DNA of 64,000 nt from Lepidostoma basale (Eukaryota; Arthropoda; Insecta; Trichoptera; Lepidostomatidae). The notes beneath the pieces were generated by a model. That model saw only the letters and a program-made list of their open reading frames with translations, ran no database searches and had not been told where the DNA came from. Where the stretch lies: NCBI GenBank assembly GCA_022606425.2, contig JAHDVF020000211.1, forward strand, positions 3,410,001-3,474,000. Reading direction: 5' to 3'. Positions 40,868 through 51,633 of the stretch are shown here, in pieces. A program made the translations under genes and the position numbers. The stretch's first letter is position 1; every line of letters starts with the position of its first letter.

Positions 40868-41245
40868 AACTGGCTAACTAACCATCACGCCGTTTCTTTG
40901 GAGGGGTAGGCAGAAAGAATGGACCGCCACACTGTTCTGTCCTGACAAACATCTCTCGAATCCCCTACATTCATACATCTTGTCATGCACGCACGTCGAT
41001 TTCTCCGACTCCTCGCGTGATCCACATTCAATATTTGATTGATTTGATCGTGCAACGTTTTCCTCGGCCTTCCTCTTTTTCTAGCTCCGTTCAAGTCGTT
41101 TACATATACCTTCTTCACCATTCTCTCTACACTCATTCTTTCCATGTGTCCAAATCATCTTAACGACTCTTCCATTATTTTGTTCATAACACTTTCATTC
41201 GCACTGCATTGACTTCTCATACTTGCATTTGAAACTATCATATAC
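40868..41245 (-). pseudogene. RTE-alpha LINE polymerase C-terminus
   Basis: An 86-codon antisense frame reads MVKKVYVNDLNGARKRGRPR, KTLHDQINQILNVDHARSRR, CMNVGDSRDVCQDRTVW and RSILSAYPSKETA, then stops just before the reversed GTTAG tail. It is the longest uninterrupted frame of the family here and shows that the LINE's coding region ends about 10 bp from the tail. The upstream region to 41245 has frameshifts (SLRWFGHMER equivalent present). Confidence 0.85.
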
Positions 41246-41264
41246 AGATTTTCATGTACTACGG

Positions 41265-41400
41265 GTGACATATTTAGGGTGACGTTTGAATTACACTTTG
41301 CACAGTAATTGGCCTTTATGTTAAACACGGATCAGTCTTTTTTTTTTTTTTTTTTACCCATTTTGATACGTGGCACCTTTGTAATGTTCACCCCTCAATT
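41265..41400 (+). repeat. Repeat family U copy
   Basis: GGGTGACATATTTAGGGTGA and CCATTTTGATACGTGGCACC match 33920-34065; a T-run interrupts it. Confidence 0.45.
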
Positions 41401-41494
41401 CTAATAGAATAAGATTTTAGAGTTAATGAACTGTAAAATCGCCGATTCTGTTTTTCTCTTTTTTTTTAAATTTTGTTACGTTAAGTATTCATAA

Positions 41495-41560
41495 TTAATA
41501 CGAATGAAAACGTCTGTTTTCTAGAAGTTTTATTATATTTTATGAGAATAGCACTTTCCT
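41495..41560. repeat. P3 fragment
   Basis: AATGAAAACGTCTGTTTTCT and AGAAGTTTTATTATATTTTA form one P3 arm end. Confidence 0.5.
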
Positions 41561-41861
41561 CTTTGGCTTGTCAATGCTTTTATTGCCATCAAATTCTCGT
41601 TGCCAATGCCAATGAAATGTTTTATAAATATTATTTTTATGTTTGATCAAGTATTTATATACTCGTATATTTTTTGACTAGTTTCGGCATCATACTGTCT
41701 TAGAATGTTGATAATGGCAAAATTTCGGCAGAATTGATTTTCAGATTGTTCGATTCGTATTTATTGTTGTCGGTCATCAATCAATATTATACCATTTGTT
41801 TTTTTGAATGTATACAAATACCTGTAGAAAAATACTGGATTTTATCCATTGCGGGTTAATC
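41561..41861. other. No recognisable gene
   Basis: AT-rich. GAATGTATACAAATACCTG and ACTGGATTTTATCC at 41804-41846 resemble the arm of the palindrome at 42257-42387. Confidence 0.4.
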
Positions 41862-42116
41862 ATTTTTAAGGATTAATTGTATCTCAATAGAGACGAATAT
41901 GTAAATTGTTTTTTTTTTGGAAACAGAATATGGTAGTCGAGACGTTTACAGGACTTATGACCTGTCATTGGTTGGGTTAAGCTATCACTTTATGTTAACA
42001 ACATTCCCCGTTCCGCACTTTTTACGAACACCACGACTGACAATTTTTTTGGAAGTTGTATATATGTTACTTTTTACATCTTCGCTTCTATTGAGATACA
42101 ATTAATCCTTAAAAAT
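41862..42116. mobile_element. MITE with 35-bp terminal inverted repeats
   Basis: The ends ATTTTTAAGGATTAATTGTA and the complementary CAATTAATCCTTAAAAAT continue inward through CTCAATAGAGACGAA. The interior is repeated in reverse at 42633-42832. No coding sequence was seen and the superfamily is unknown. Confidence 0.75.
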
Positions 42117-42256
42117 ATTATACTATATTAGAATAAACTTAAACCATACCACAATTATATATTTTGAATACATTCTATCAATTAAACCATTATTTCATAA
42201 TGGGCGAAATTGGGAGTAGTTTTAAGTTACATTAAAATTGATTAATCTAACTGTAG

Positions 42257-42387
42257 ACAAATATTTTTTGTGAATGTATACTTATACTTGTACACGAATC
42301 CTGGATTTTCAACCATGGTGGGTGATTAATTCATGAAATCCAGGATTCGTGTACAAGTATAAGTATACATTCACAAAAAATATTTGT
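42257..42387. repeat. Palindrome with 52-bp perfect arms
   Basis: Arms 42257-42308 and 42336-42387 share GTGAATGTATACTTATACTT and its complement, with a 27-bp centre containing CCATGGTGGG. I saw no mismatch between arms. Confidence 0.9.
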
Positions 42388-42632
42388 AATCATTCTGGTC
42401 AATTCTTTGGCATATAGATAGGAATAATATACCAGGCAGCTTCTAAACAATGCGCTAAATGGCGATAGCCTTCAAATTGTGTTAATAAAGTAGTTTGTTA
42501 AATGCTAAAAATCAATCACCATAGATGGCGTTAGTGGGTGGATTGTATAGGTTGATCTTAAAAAGATTAACATATGTAATCAAATCTACATAGATGGCCA
42601 ATTGAAACTGACATGTGAAGATAAGTATAGAT

Positions 42633-42832
42633 TTGGAGCATATATACAACTTCCAAAAATTTATCATGCAAGATCATAAACAAAGGTGGAATGGGGAATG
42701 TTGTAATTACATAAAGCGTGCGCTTAACCCAACCAATGACAGATCATAAGTCCTGTAAACACCTTGATCATCCATATTCAGTTTCCAGTTTGCATCTTCG
42801 TCTCTATTGAGATACAATTAAATTTCTAACTG
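42633..42832 (-). mobile_element. Inverted second copy of the 41862 MITE
   Basis: In reverse it repeats ATTGTATCTCAATAGAGACG, GGACTTATGATCTGTCATTG, ACAACATTCCCC and TTGGAAGTTGTATATATG from 41862-42116, with small differences. Only one terminus is clear. Confidence 0.75.
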
Positions 42833-42839
42833 TAGACGT

Positions 42840-43794
42840 TTGTACTACCTTAAATCAGCGTTATTAATCTTTGGTAGTGAATCACGGAGAAATATCTGTC
42901 CGCCGATGTGAAAATCGCGCATCTCCAGTACTCAGTACCGAGAATTCTCATCCCGGGAAAATACGTGGCGGTGGCCAAATTCAGCTATTTATCTCGACTT
43001 TTCTGCTCTACCATAAAATCCTTTGATCTCAGCTGCATTGCAAAGTGTATTGTTTTTTTTTTTTAATCATCCGCGTTAGTTCTCGCTTTTTTTATTGGTG
43101 GTATTAAAAGAACTCTTCGTATGCGGATATTCCACGAATTAAAAGCTTGAAAGGAACTTTTTTTGTACCATTGTGTATTTGTGTGCACACGTTGTACCGT
43201 ATCCTGCCCGTGGTACTTTCACAGGAAGGAAACTAATAAATTCAACGCGTTCAGTTTAATTGGGCCAGTTGTTACAAGTATAGTTTTTTTTATAAATAGT
43301 ATTCATCTAGTGAAAACTTTGATTGCCAAAACGTATACAAGATATGTTAACCTGTTTGGTGTGATATTCCAGTACACGTACTATTGCGTTTACAAATAAT
43401 TGATTATTAAATTTCCTCCCGGATACTGAACCTGTGAATCATTTGTAACAAATGTTCGAAGTTTTTAAAAATGTAACTACAATAACCACGGAGTTATTCA
43501 CATTTTAAATATTTCGTGACGTCATCACTCTCATCTCGCTTGTCAACCTTTTAATGTTAGGCTGCGATTTATGCGCAATTAAACAATAAATAAAAGTTTG
43601 ATCAATTTATGTTTAAAGAAAATAAAAATGTTGTACTTTACATTTGTCTTGACATAATCCTAATTGTGTTAAATAAATTAATGATCTATTCTGACAAGAC
43701 AGATGGTTAATTATTTATGAAGAAAACGTTTATTTTTTCCCTCTTAATCGTTTAATATTAATTTTTTGTAGTAGTTCCTAAGTAAGAAACAAAC
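42840..43794. other. No recognisable gene
   Basis: A balanced segment at 42880-43020, then AT-rich DNA with a 78-codon plus frame (43163-43399) lacking any motif. Confidence 0.4.
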
Positions 43795-44150
43795 AAACAA
43801 ACCATCACGCCGTTTTCTCGCAGGGGTAGGCAGAGAGAATAGACCGCCACACTACTCTATCCTGGCAAACCTCTCTAGCTTCCTCCACATTCATACAAAC
43901 GAGTCATACACGCACGTCGATTCCTCCGACTTCTAACATGACCAGCCTTTAAAATTTGATTAATTTGGTCATGCCATGTTTTCCTCGGTCTGCCTCGACT
44001 TCGTACCCCATTTACATCATTAACGTATACTTTCTTAATCATTATTTCTCCATCCATGCGTTCCATATGCCCGAACCAACGCAGCGATCCTTTCATAATT
44101 TTGTTCATAATACCTTCTTCCGCTCTACATTCCTTTCTTGTAGTAAGAAT
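43795..44150 (-). pseudogene. RTE-alpha LINE polymerase C-terminus
   Basis: The antisense frame MNKIMKGSLRWFGHMERMDG, IKKVYVNDVNGVRSRGRPRK and TWHDQINQILKAGHVRSRRN continues to MTRLYECGGS, then shifts frame into the LSAYPC-GETA end. The 3' tail is reversed ACAAACAAACC, so this belongs to the GTTTG-tailed subgroup. Confidence 0.85.
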
Positions 44151-44605
44151 GTATTGTAATTTCGTATTATATGATTTGGCATTGAATTTTTATTATTTTG
44201 TTGATAAAAAAATCACTACCGGACAGGTCAACATAAGCATTTTTATCTATGGTGTAATTGGTATTATATACTCTGTATAATTATGTTCTGCTGTTAGCAT
44301 CCTACATTACAAGTAGTTAACCTATTTGTTTAGTCGTTAGGTAAACAAAGCGATATTTGAAAACAGGTGTCAACATCATTGAAATGTTAAGCCTGCATCG
44401 TCGAAATCGTGGTTTGTTTTTTTTTTTTATTTGTTCGATTCCGCAACGGCCTTGATTGCGTGCAATAAATTACAATATTTTATTCAGAATCGCTCGTTAC
44501 TAAAATACGTTAGGCCACCCAGACACCGGAGTAGCACAATTTAACGTTTCTTCAAACGGTTGCCGATATTGTCTGATGCTAATACCATGCTCTTACTCGT
44601 TTACC
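44151..44605. other. No recognisable feature
   Basis: AT-rich; nothing supported. Confidence 0.4.
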
Positions 44606-44613
44606 GTTTAGAT

Positions 44614-45219
44614 GGTACTCAACCTTTTTTTTCTTCGGGCCACAAACATATATTTGTAAAGTTACGCGGGCCGCAACACTGTACTGGTATGATGAAAAAA
44701 ATCCTCCCTCCCCCCCCCCCTTTATTTAGAAAACATTTCTAGGATTTAAACAAATTAAAACAATAATAATAATAGAACATATCGCTTATCAGCATACTTA
44801 TATAAGATTAGTGCGATTTTTGACATTATCAAGATAAATTTTTAACAATTTTAGACAAATCGGGTTTATAATTGCTGCATTCTACCCTCAATACGTCATC
44901 AAAGTGAGAATCAGCAAGTCGATTTCTGTATACCTACGTTTTTTGCATATTTCATTTTGGAATACGAAGATTCACAAAGATATGTTGATGCAAACAATGT
45001 AAGGAGCAGGAAGACATCTTGTAATTTTATAAGAACTCCTTTCTCTCTCTTTTTTCTTCAAAAATAGCTTTCAGATTAGTATCGTTCTTAAATTCGATAA
45101 ATTCGTCAAAAGCTCAGCATAATCATATCCCAATGCAGCTAATAATAAATGCTCCTGGATAATAAATGTGTTTAGGGCCGCACATAAAAGCTTGGCGGGC
45201 CGCGGGTTGAGTATCGATG
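44614..45219 (-). mobile_element. Non-autonomous hAT with exact 8-bp TSD
   Basis: GTTTAGAT lies on both sides (44606-44613 and 45220-45227). Ends share TACTCAACC and a GGGCC block in inverted orientation, as in many hAT elements. A transposase C-terminal remnant is inside on the minus strand. Length 606 bp, so it is internally deleted. Confidence 0.8.
44829..44944 (-). pseudogene. hAT transposase C-terminal remnant
   Basis: The antisense frame reads VYRNRLADSHFDDVLRVECS, then NYKPDLSKIVKNLS and a stop. This matches the LxDxHLDDxLRVATSN-type C-terminus of ZBED/GTF2IRD2-like hAT transposases. An in-frame stop lies just upstream and the catalytic part is absent. Confidence 0.6.
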
Positions 45220-45227
45220 GTTTAGAT

Positions 45228-45386
45228 ACAGTTGTCTTCAAATTAGTCGGAACTAACATCTATGTTATATGTATATAATAAATAAATTGCAATGTTCGTG
45301 ACTATGGTACCGATAGACTCGACAAATACTGAACCGATTGCAACGTTTCACTGCTTATTATAATAGTATTACTTCGGGGAAGGTTT
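45228..45386. other. No recognisable feature
   Basis: AT-rich to balanced spacer. Confidence 0.4.
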
Positions 45387-45390
45387 AACT

Positions 45391-46084
45391 GGTTCGATGC
45401 CACGAGCGCGTTTACGCGTTTGCTCCGATTCCGTGCTCGCCAAGCCGGCCATACAAAATGAGCGCGTATACGCGCTTACCTTTGAGCTTGTCGCATGCCA
45501 ATATCAAATCCAATTGGAATAATTTATAAATTAGAACACATAGGGACATATATTGGGATGGTCAAGAAATACTAAAATATTACAATTTACCGATATTATC
45601 AAATTTACAGTAATCTTTCTAAAAGCTTTTTAAAGCTTCGTTTGCAGTTTTGTTCAATGGTTGATTTTTAAAGTGCTTATTTTTGTTAAGTTTTTCTTTT
45701 TATATTTTAAAGTATTTATTTATAAAGTGTATTTTCATATATATTTTTGCTTATTGGCGATAGTTTTGCGGCATAATATGACGTTTATACTCGTATATAC
45801 TTTTTACGGTTTTATTTGATAGCTTTTTTTTTACATTTGTGCTTTATTATAAATTTGTGTTTGTGTCAAGTTTTGACAACCCTGACATTTTGAGAATATT
45901 TAAACTGTGTTTTTCTGAGTGAGCTGTAACTCAAACGCCACACGTTGTACTCGTATATATTTGGTATGTTTTCATAATATCCTTTATATCTGTTTACAAA
46001 AAATATTTTTTTTGTTTTATTTTTCTTAAAAAAATCACGGCCTGTGGGGTACGGCCATACTAATAACTTCCGGCACTTAAAGGG
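45391..46084. mobile_element. Possible piggyBac-like remnant
   Basis: TTAA is present at 45387-45390 and 46085-46088. The reversed right end starts CCCTTTAAGTGCCGG, a piggyBac-style terminus, and the left end CTGGTTCGATGCC is only loosely similar. No transposase was seen. The right end is more convincing than the left. Confidence 0.3.
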
Positions 46085-46088
46085 TTAA

Positions 46089-46784
46089 AAAAATAATTCG
46101 ATACGAACCGATTTATAATGCTTAGTGTGACAGGCAAATAGTTATTTTATCACTAGCGTCGTTTCAGCCTATATCAGTGAACTAATTTAGTTTGATTATG
46201 TGTAATGAAGTCACCAAGAGATGGCACTCGAATCGGTTTAAACGACAGCTGACAATCGTCAGTTGGTCGTCATGACATTACTGCACTTAAATTCATCAGA
46301 ATTCTATTCTTATGCACATACTCGAATACAGCTATAGCGAAGCGTTATCGGATTCGCTTGTCATATTGAAAATGTATAATCTTTAACAGACAATATGATA
46401 ATTTCCTTTTTTATGTTGTTCATCGTGCGATTGATTGTTAGTTCTTATCCACATATAATGTGATATTTTTTTTACTTGCGTGTGTCCAATTAAGTTTTTA
46501 AGTGACTACGTATTATTTGTTTGCTGTTATGAATATGTCGCACTTAAAATATGCGGCGTGCATTGTATGCATCGGTGTTGAGTGTAGGTGTTTCAAGTTT
46601 TTTTTTTTCATTTTTAATTACCTCGATTTAAACCACGTTGTCGGCTTTGCGCGAACGCAAAAATGCTTAATATGACTTGTTACAAGTCGTACTAATAAAG
46701 GATTTGTATTTCGTTTAGTTGAAAATTAATTAATTTAAAGATTATACATACTATTAGGAAAAGCTTTATTATATTTCTACCACG
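46089..46784. other. No recognisable feature
   Basis: AT-rich; nothing supported. Confidence 0.4.
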
Positions 46785-47150
46785 ATGATGAAATGAAATG
46801 AAAGGAATGTAAAGCGGAGGAATGTATTATGAACAAAATTATGAAAGGATCGCTGCACTGGTTCGGACATATGGAGCGGATGGATGGAGAAAGAATGGTT
46901 AAGAAAGTATACGTTAATGATTTAAATGGAGTACGGAGTCGAGGCAGACCGAGGAAAACATAGCATGACCAATCAAAATTTTAATGGTTGGTCATGTTAG
47001 AAGTCGGAAAAATCGATGTGCGTGTATGACTCACTGTATGAATGTCGAGGAAGCTAGAGAGGTGTGCCAGGATAGAGTAGTGTGGCGGTCCATTCTCTCT
47101 GCCTACCCCTACGCGGAAACGGCGTGATGGTTTGTTGTTGTTTATTAGAT
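46785..47150 (+). pseudogene. RTE-alpha LINE polymerase C-terminus
   Basis: The frame reads IMNKIMKGSLHWFGHMERMD, ERMVKKVYVNDLNGVRSRGR, PRKT and a stop, then, shifted, GHVRSRKNRCAC and AREVCQDRVVWRSILSAYP. It ends GGCGTGATGGTTTGTTGTTG, the GTTTG tail subgroup. Confidence 0.85.
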
Positions 47151-47249
47151 GTTAATAAGTGATGGAAGTCGCGTTAAAATATATGTATTTGTAAAAATAA
47201 ATTACCTATATATTCAATAGACAATATTAGAAGATATGATTAATACAAT

Positions 47250-47375
47250 GGAAGATGACTGTTTTATAGAAGTTTTATTATATTTTAATTTGTTATATTA
47301 TATGTTTCGCCATGCCTAGGCATTATTAAACGACCCAGATGTTTTCATTCGTATTATTTTATTCAATACAGACGC
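47250..47375 (-). repeat. P3 fragment
   Basis: GATGACTGTTTTATAGAAGT and TATATGTTTCGCCATGCC give the minus-strand GGCGAAACATATA box. A second P3 piece (TTGTTCAAGAAACAATAAA) lies at 47685-47703. Confidence 0.5.
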
Positions 47376-48369
47376 ACGTTTTCCTGCCGAACGTTGGCGT
47401 GTCTGTTATTAGCTGGTATATAATCAAAATATCATAGAATTCGACATTAGTGCCATCTATGGTACACAAACATAACTGAATTATTCTCAGAAGGTCAATG
47501 ATTCATGAACTACCCAGAAGGTTTTAACGGTCACCTACCGGGTCCAATTGTGAATCTTAACCAAACAGGGACCCACTGAAACACACATAAAAATCGGTTC
47601 AGCCGTTTAAGAGGAGTTCAACTACATACGCCCGTACAGAATAATTATATATACTCGTATATATATAAATATGAATTTTCACGTCATTGTTCAAGAAACA
47701 ATAAATTACTAGAAATGGTTTAAATTTTATTTTACAGTTACGAAATGAGATACCCTGCTTCGTAAAAAAAACTAATGAAAAATATCATAATAAAACTTCC
47801 CATTACGAGAATCGTTTGTATTGTGATGGACTCATGCCCAAGGTTTCTTCAACGGGATCCAAGTGTTGTCTCAATAATAATAATACTAATATTAACAATT
47901 AAAAAAACACATGTTCTGTTCCCAAACAATTGACATATGCATAAATTTTGACTAAGAAATGTATTGCTTTTAGAGTTAGCTGGATACGGCCTTCTATATT
48001 TAGAACAATTGAAATAGAATCGACTGAACTAAAGTGACTCGGTTCAAACGAGACATGTCTGCGTTCTAAAAACGGAAAGTAAATGTCATACAATGTACCC
48101 ACCGGTGGGCAATCGATATTCCTCTGGTCGTATTTTATTCATTCGTCACCAATTACTAATTTCTCATCGATTAATTAATACCCATCGTTATGGACTCGAG
48201 TGCAAATGTGCTTCGATACATATTTCAATAGGTTTTTACAACATGGCACGGTTTATAATTCTAACCGTGTGACTTGGGAAAAATTTCATTGCAGGCTGCA
48301 TATTAGAACTATTGAAAATACTCGTATAATTAAAAAAAACTTTTATTTTTTGTAAATCTAGCTTGCATT
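47376..48369. other. No recognisable gene
   Basis: Apart from the P3 piece noted above, AT-rich DNA without motifs on either strand. Confidence 0.4.
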
Positions 48370-48495
48370 CGAATTAAGGAACTTATTATTGGACGACGTA
48401 GGGAAACGAGAATTTTTTATATGCCGCTTGAATGTGGAGGAGTAAAGAAAAGTTTGTCAAGCTAGAAGAGAAACGGCGTAATGTTTAGTTAATTT
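48370..48495 (+). mobile_element. RTE-alpha LINE 3' end, decayed
   Basis: TTGAATGTGGAGGAGTAAAG and GAAACGGCGTAATGTTTAGT are the last codons and tail. Much of the QDR-ILSAYP segment is deleted. Confidence 0.5.
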
Positions 48496-48499
48496 CTTT

Positions 48500-48605
48500 C
48501 TAACTAATTAACCATCAGCCAACCTGAGATACCTCTTGAGATTCATCTGTATTCATAGATCGTAACATGAACGCTCGTCGATTTTTCCGACTTTGACTTT
48601 GAGTT
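48500..48605 (-). mobile_element. RTE-alpha LINE 3' fragment, tail-to-tail
   Basis: AACTAATTAACCATCAGCC is the reversed tail and CATGAACGCTCGTCGATTTT the SRRNRRAC-like codons. It faces the previous copy. Confidence 0.55.
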
Positions 48606-49129
48606 AGTCTCCGAATTATGGCTCTCTATATTGTTGCGGGTCAATTTTGTTCGTTATATGATATTTTGTGTGAACCCTAGAGAATTACGGGTTCTCTCTC
48701 GTCTTAGCTTTTATTTTATTATTATTATTATTATTGTAATTATTATTATCACCATTGCAATTTTTGTTGTATCACTCCAATTTGTGCCAAATGCGGAACG
48801 ATAGCGAGTCATTATCAGACCGTTGTATAAAAAAGGCGGACATGCCCCGAATATTTCCAACTCGCTTCAGAAATAACTCGAGTAGGTACCGTACCGAAAT
48901 TTTAAGCCCCGTTTGTTAAGTATAGTTTTGAAATTTTGCAACGAGCACAATGGGGTGCTTTTCCATTATTTTATTTTCTTTATTCATTTATATTAATTAA
49001 CAATTATAAAAAAAATATCCTAGACTCGAATGATTGGAAGTGCCACGATGGGGCATGCCCTGCTGGAAGGCATGTGCCTAGAAAACGCCGTGAAATCCGA
49101 CCTTGCATAAAAACAGCAAGATTTTTAGT
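48606..49129. other. No recognisable gene
   Basis: Includes an (ATT)n microsatellite at 48717-48735 and a balanced patch at 48790-48910. Nothing recognised. Confidence 0.4.
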
Positions 49130-49345
49130 AAGTCGAATCAAATCAAATCAGTTTTTCTCAAAAGATATTACAAACAACAATTATTGTTTAAGGCACCTAT
49201 TGAGAACAGGTAAAATATAATATATAATACCAGGAACGCATGAGAGATGGTCAGACTTTAGGAATACAAGATAATCTCCAAAGTCAAGAGTATTTGTCTT
49301 TTGAACGTACTTTCACTGATATGAAAGACGTTGATCTCCGAAGCG
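49130..49345 (-). mobile_element. CR1/jockey-like LINE 3' end
   Basis: Reversed tail CGAATCAAATCAAATCAG, the CATGAGAGATGGTCAGACTT segment, and ACTTTCACTGATATGAAAG up to the antisense EIDV codons. Confidence 0.7.
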
Positions 49346-49592
49346 ATCATGTTCAGCAGTTTGATTGCTGGATGATAGCCACTCTCCCTGGAATTCTAGA
49401 GTGATCCCCGTGATTCCACGAGTCCTCGGGACAAAAAAACCGAGACCCACCAGCTAAGGGAACGTATTCCCTACAGGAAATCTGTGGAGACGGTAAACCA
49501 TACCAACAACACTTCCCAGGAAACTGGAGAAAGAGCATTCGCCACAGCGTTCGCCAACGTCGGGGGAAACTGACACGGCTTTATAAGAAGAA
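49346..49592 (+). mobile_element. LINE tail related to types gamma and 54380
   Basis: CACCAGCTAAGGGAACGTAT and GCGTTCGCCAACGTCGGGGG followed by CTGACACGGC and AAGAAGAATA match the 3' end of type gamma (VIANVGGT stop) and the segment at 54380-54600. Confidence 0.5.
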
Positions 49593-49920
49593 TATGTCCG
49601 ATCCTTTCATTATTTTGTTCATAATACCTTCTACCGCTCTAGATGCCTTTCTTTTATCAGCATTTGTAAGCCTCTCCACCCCCACGCGATCACTCGCCAG
49701 TGTTCTCCAGGCCCTTCCCGCTGTCCGCACAACATCTTCGCTCCACCTGGTAGGCTGTCTCCCGACATTTGTTCGGCCCAACCTTGGCCTCCATTCAGTA
49801 ACCTTCTGGCTCCATCTTCCATCATCCCGTCGGCACACATGCTCAGCCCATTGCCATTTCATCCTTGCAATGCGTATCCCTATGTCGGTGACCCTGGTGC
49901 GTGTTTTAATCTCTACGTCT
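49581..49920 (-). pseudogene. Chimeric LINE: RTE-beta C-terminus joined to RTE-alpha
   Basis: The minus strand reads KTRTRVTDIGIRIARMKWQW, GRTNVGRQPTRWSEDVVR and TAGRAWRTLASDR of RTE-beta, then continues in the same open frame into TNADKRKASRAVEGIMNKIM of RTE-alpha, which breaks off after MKGS. In the intact LINEs these segments do not follow each other. The open frame across the joint is 93 codons in total. Confidence 0.8.
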
Positions 49921-49951
49921 AAGCGAGAGAAGTATTTATATGTAATTTTAA

Positions 49952-50724
49952 CCCTTAACGTACCGTGTTCAAAACAAAACGCTTGCTCCCATGTGGTAAG
50001 TTCAGTTTACCGCTAACTTTATCTAAATATCAAGCATATGACTAGATGAATCAAAATTTAATTTATGTCATCTTGTAGGGAATTTCATTAGGAATAGATC
50101 GATATCTATAACATACATGGATTATTTGAAAAACATATCATTATTAATTTTTTTCTGGAACCATGCGATTTCTGATATGTAATGCGTCATAGCATACGGG
50201 CGACTAAAAATCGGGTCGGGTCGGGTCGAAACTTGTCTGCACGCCGGGCCGGCGGGGCGAAGATAAAGGCACCTAGGCAAAATGTATAGTACGTTCAAGA
50301 CAACGAGTACGTATTAATATTTGTCCCTTTTGGTAAAGTGTTAATATTTTCACAGTTCTGATATTATTAACTTACGTGCTGCGTTTTCATCCAGTCGGTA
50401 TTATTACGTACCTATTGAAAAGGTCAAAGATATAATTTATAATACGTTCAAAACAGCGAGTAAGTATTTGTCACTTTTGATAAAGTTGTAAATATTAGCA
50501 AAACAAATTCTACCTTAACACGAATGAAGGTGAGGGCAGTCTTAGAAAATATTTTTTTTTGGGATGAAGGAAGTAATTTTTTGCTTTTTTTTTTATTACG
50601 AAATATTGAAAACACTTCAATGGAGGATTACAATTTTTTTTATAATATTAGGGTCCATAGGTTTTAAGAAAATCAACTTTAAATTGGCAGTGGAAACTCA
50701 ATTTACCACATGGCAACGCGACGG
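49952..50724. mobile_element. Possible piggyBac-like MITE
   Basis: TTAA flanks both ends (49948-49951, 50725-50728). Near the ends CCATGTGGTAAGTTCAGTTT and the reversed CCATGTGGTAAATTGAGTTT are inverted, though about 20 bp offset. Inside, a segment with TACGTTCAAGACAACGAGTA recurs about 150 bp later as a direct repeat. No transposase. Confidence 0.4.
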
Positions 50725-50728
50725 TTAA

Positions 50729-51203
50729 AATAAATTTTACGTATTCCCCTATTCGATCCACGCCATTTGTGTGAACCAGCCTGAGTGCGGGGGTTTATTT
50801 TATAATGGATAAACGGAACCAAGATTTACCGGTTGCGACCGTCTGTTATTTTAGTCTATCTCTGTTTACTTAGTAACGCATTATCTCCCTGATGCAATGT
50901 TTGGGTCCGCTTACGCCAACCATCGAACCATCGGAACGGTATAGATTTCCCTCTTTCTTATCTTCGTGGACGAGTAATTGAGTTGGGATTACGACATTTT
51001 TAATCAACTGTCCTGTGGTTATTTACTGGGTGGAATCAGAACCCGTGACATACTATGCAATTTATTTTATGATATATAATTTGCTGCTCTTTAAATAGTG
51101 ATTATTTTTATGATAGTCTTTCTTGGTCGCATAACCGTAATTGATAATTCAATATATTCATGTTGTCTATTGAAATTTCTTGGAAGATGTTCATTGTAAA
51201 TAA
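50729..51203. other. No recognisable gene
   Basis: Balanced until about 51000, then AT-rich. TTTCTTGGAAGATGTTCATTG at 51177 resembles the P1 flank. Confidence 0.4.
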
Positions 51204-51468
51204 TATCGCACCGTGAGTGTAAAACCGACGTAAGTGCAAATATACAGTTTGGAGATATGGGAGATTAAAGACTTCATATTGCTTGGAAAAACTGTTTTAT
51301 TTTTAAATAAACCAATGATTTTCGGTTTATAGGTATATTACTATAAACCGAAAATTATTAGTTTATTAAAAAAAAAACAGTTTTTCAAAGCAATATGAAA
51401 TGTTTAAACTCCCATATCTCCAAACTGTATATTTGCACTTACGTCGGTTTTACACTCACGGTGCGATA
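51204..51468. mobile_element. MITE with about 125-bp inverted arms
   Basis: From TATCGCACCGTGAGTGTAAA on the left to its complement on the right the arms are nearly perfect, with a short centre around 51330-51345. TA at both ends is compatible with a TA-targeting (Tc1/mariner-like) element. No coding sequence. Confidence 0.85.
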
Positions 51469-51474
51469 TGCAAA

Positions 51475-51619
51475 AAAAACGAACTAACTAACCATCACGC
51501 CATTTCGCCGTGGCCGTGGCCGCCTTTTAGTAATTGATCAATTTGGTCATGCCATGTTTTCCTCGGTCGTCCTCGGCTTCTTTTCCCACTCACGCTGCTT
51601 TTCTCACAATTTTTGTAAT
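51475..51619 (-). mobile_element. RTE-alpha LINE insertion with 14-bp TSD
   Basis: Reversed tail CGAACTAACTAACCATCACG followed by a deleted LINE interior (CGCCATTTCGCC to GCCGCCTTTTAG) and TTGGTCATGCCATGTTTTCC. GTGCGATATGCAAA is duplicated at 51461-51474 and 51620-51633, so it inserted at the right end of the MITE. Confidence 0.9.
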
Positions 51620-51633
51620 GTGCGATATGCAAA

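Noticed and set aside
49594..50016. 140-codon plus-strand frame
   Set aside because: It is the antisense of the chimeric RTE-beta/RTE-alpha polymerase tail.
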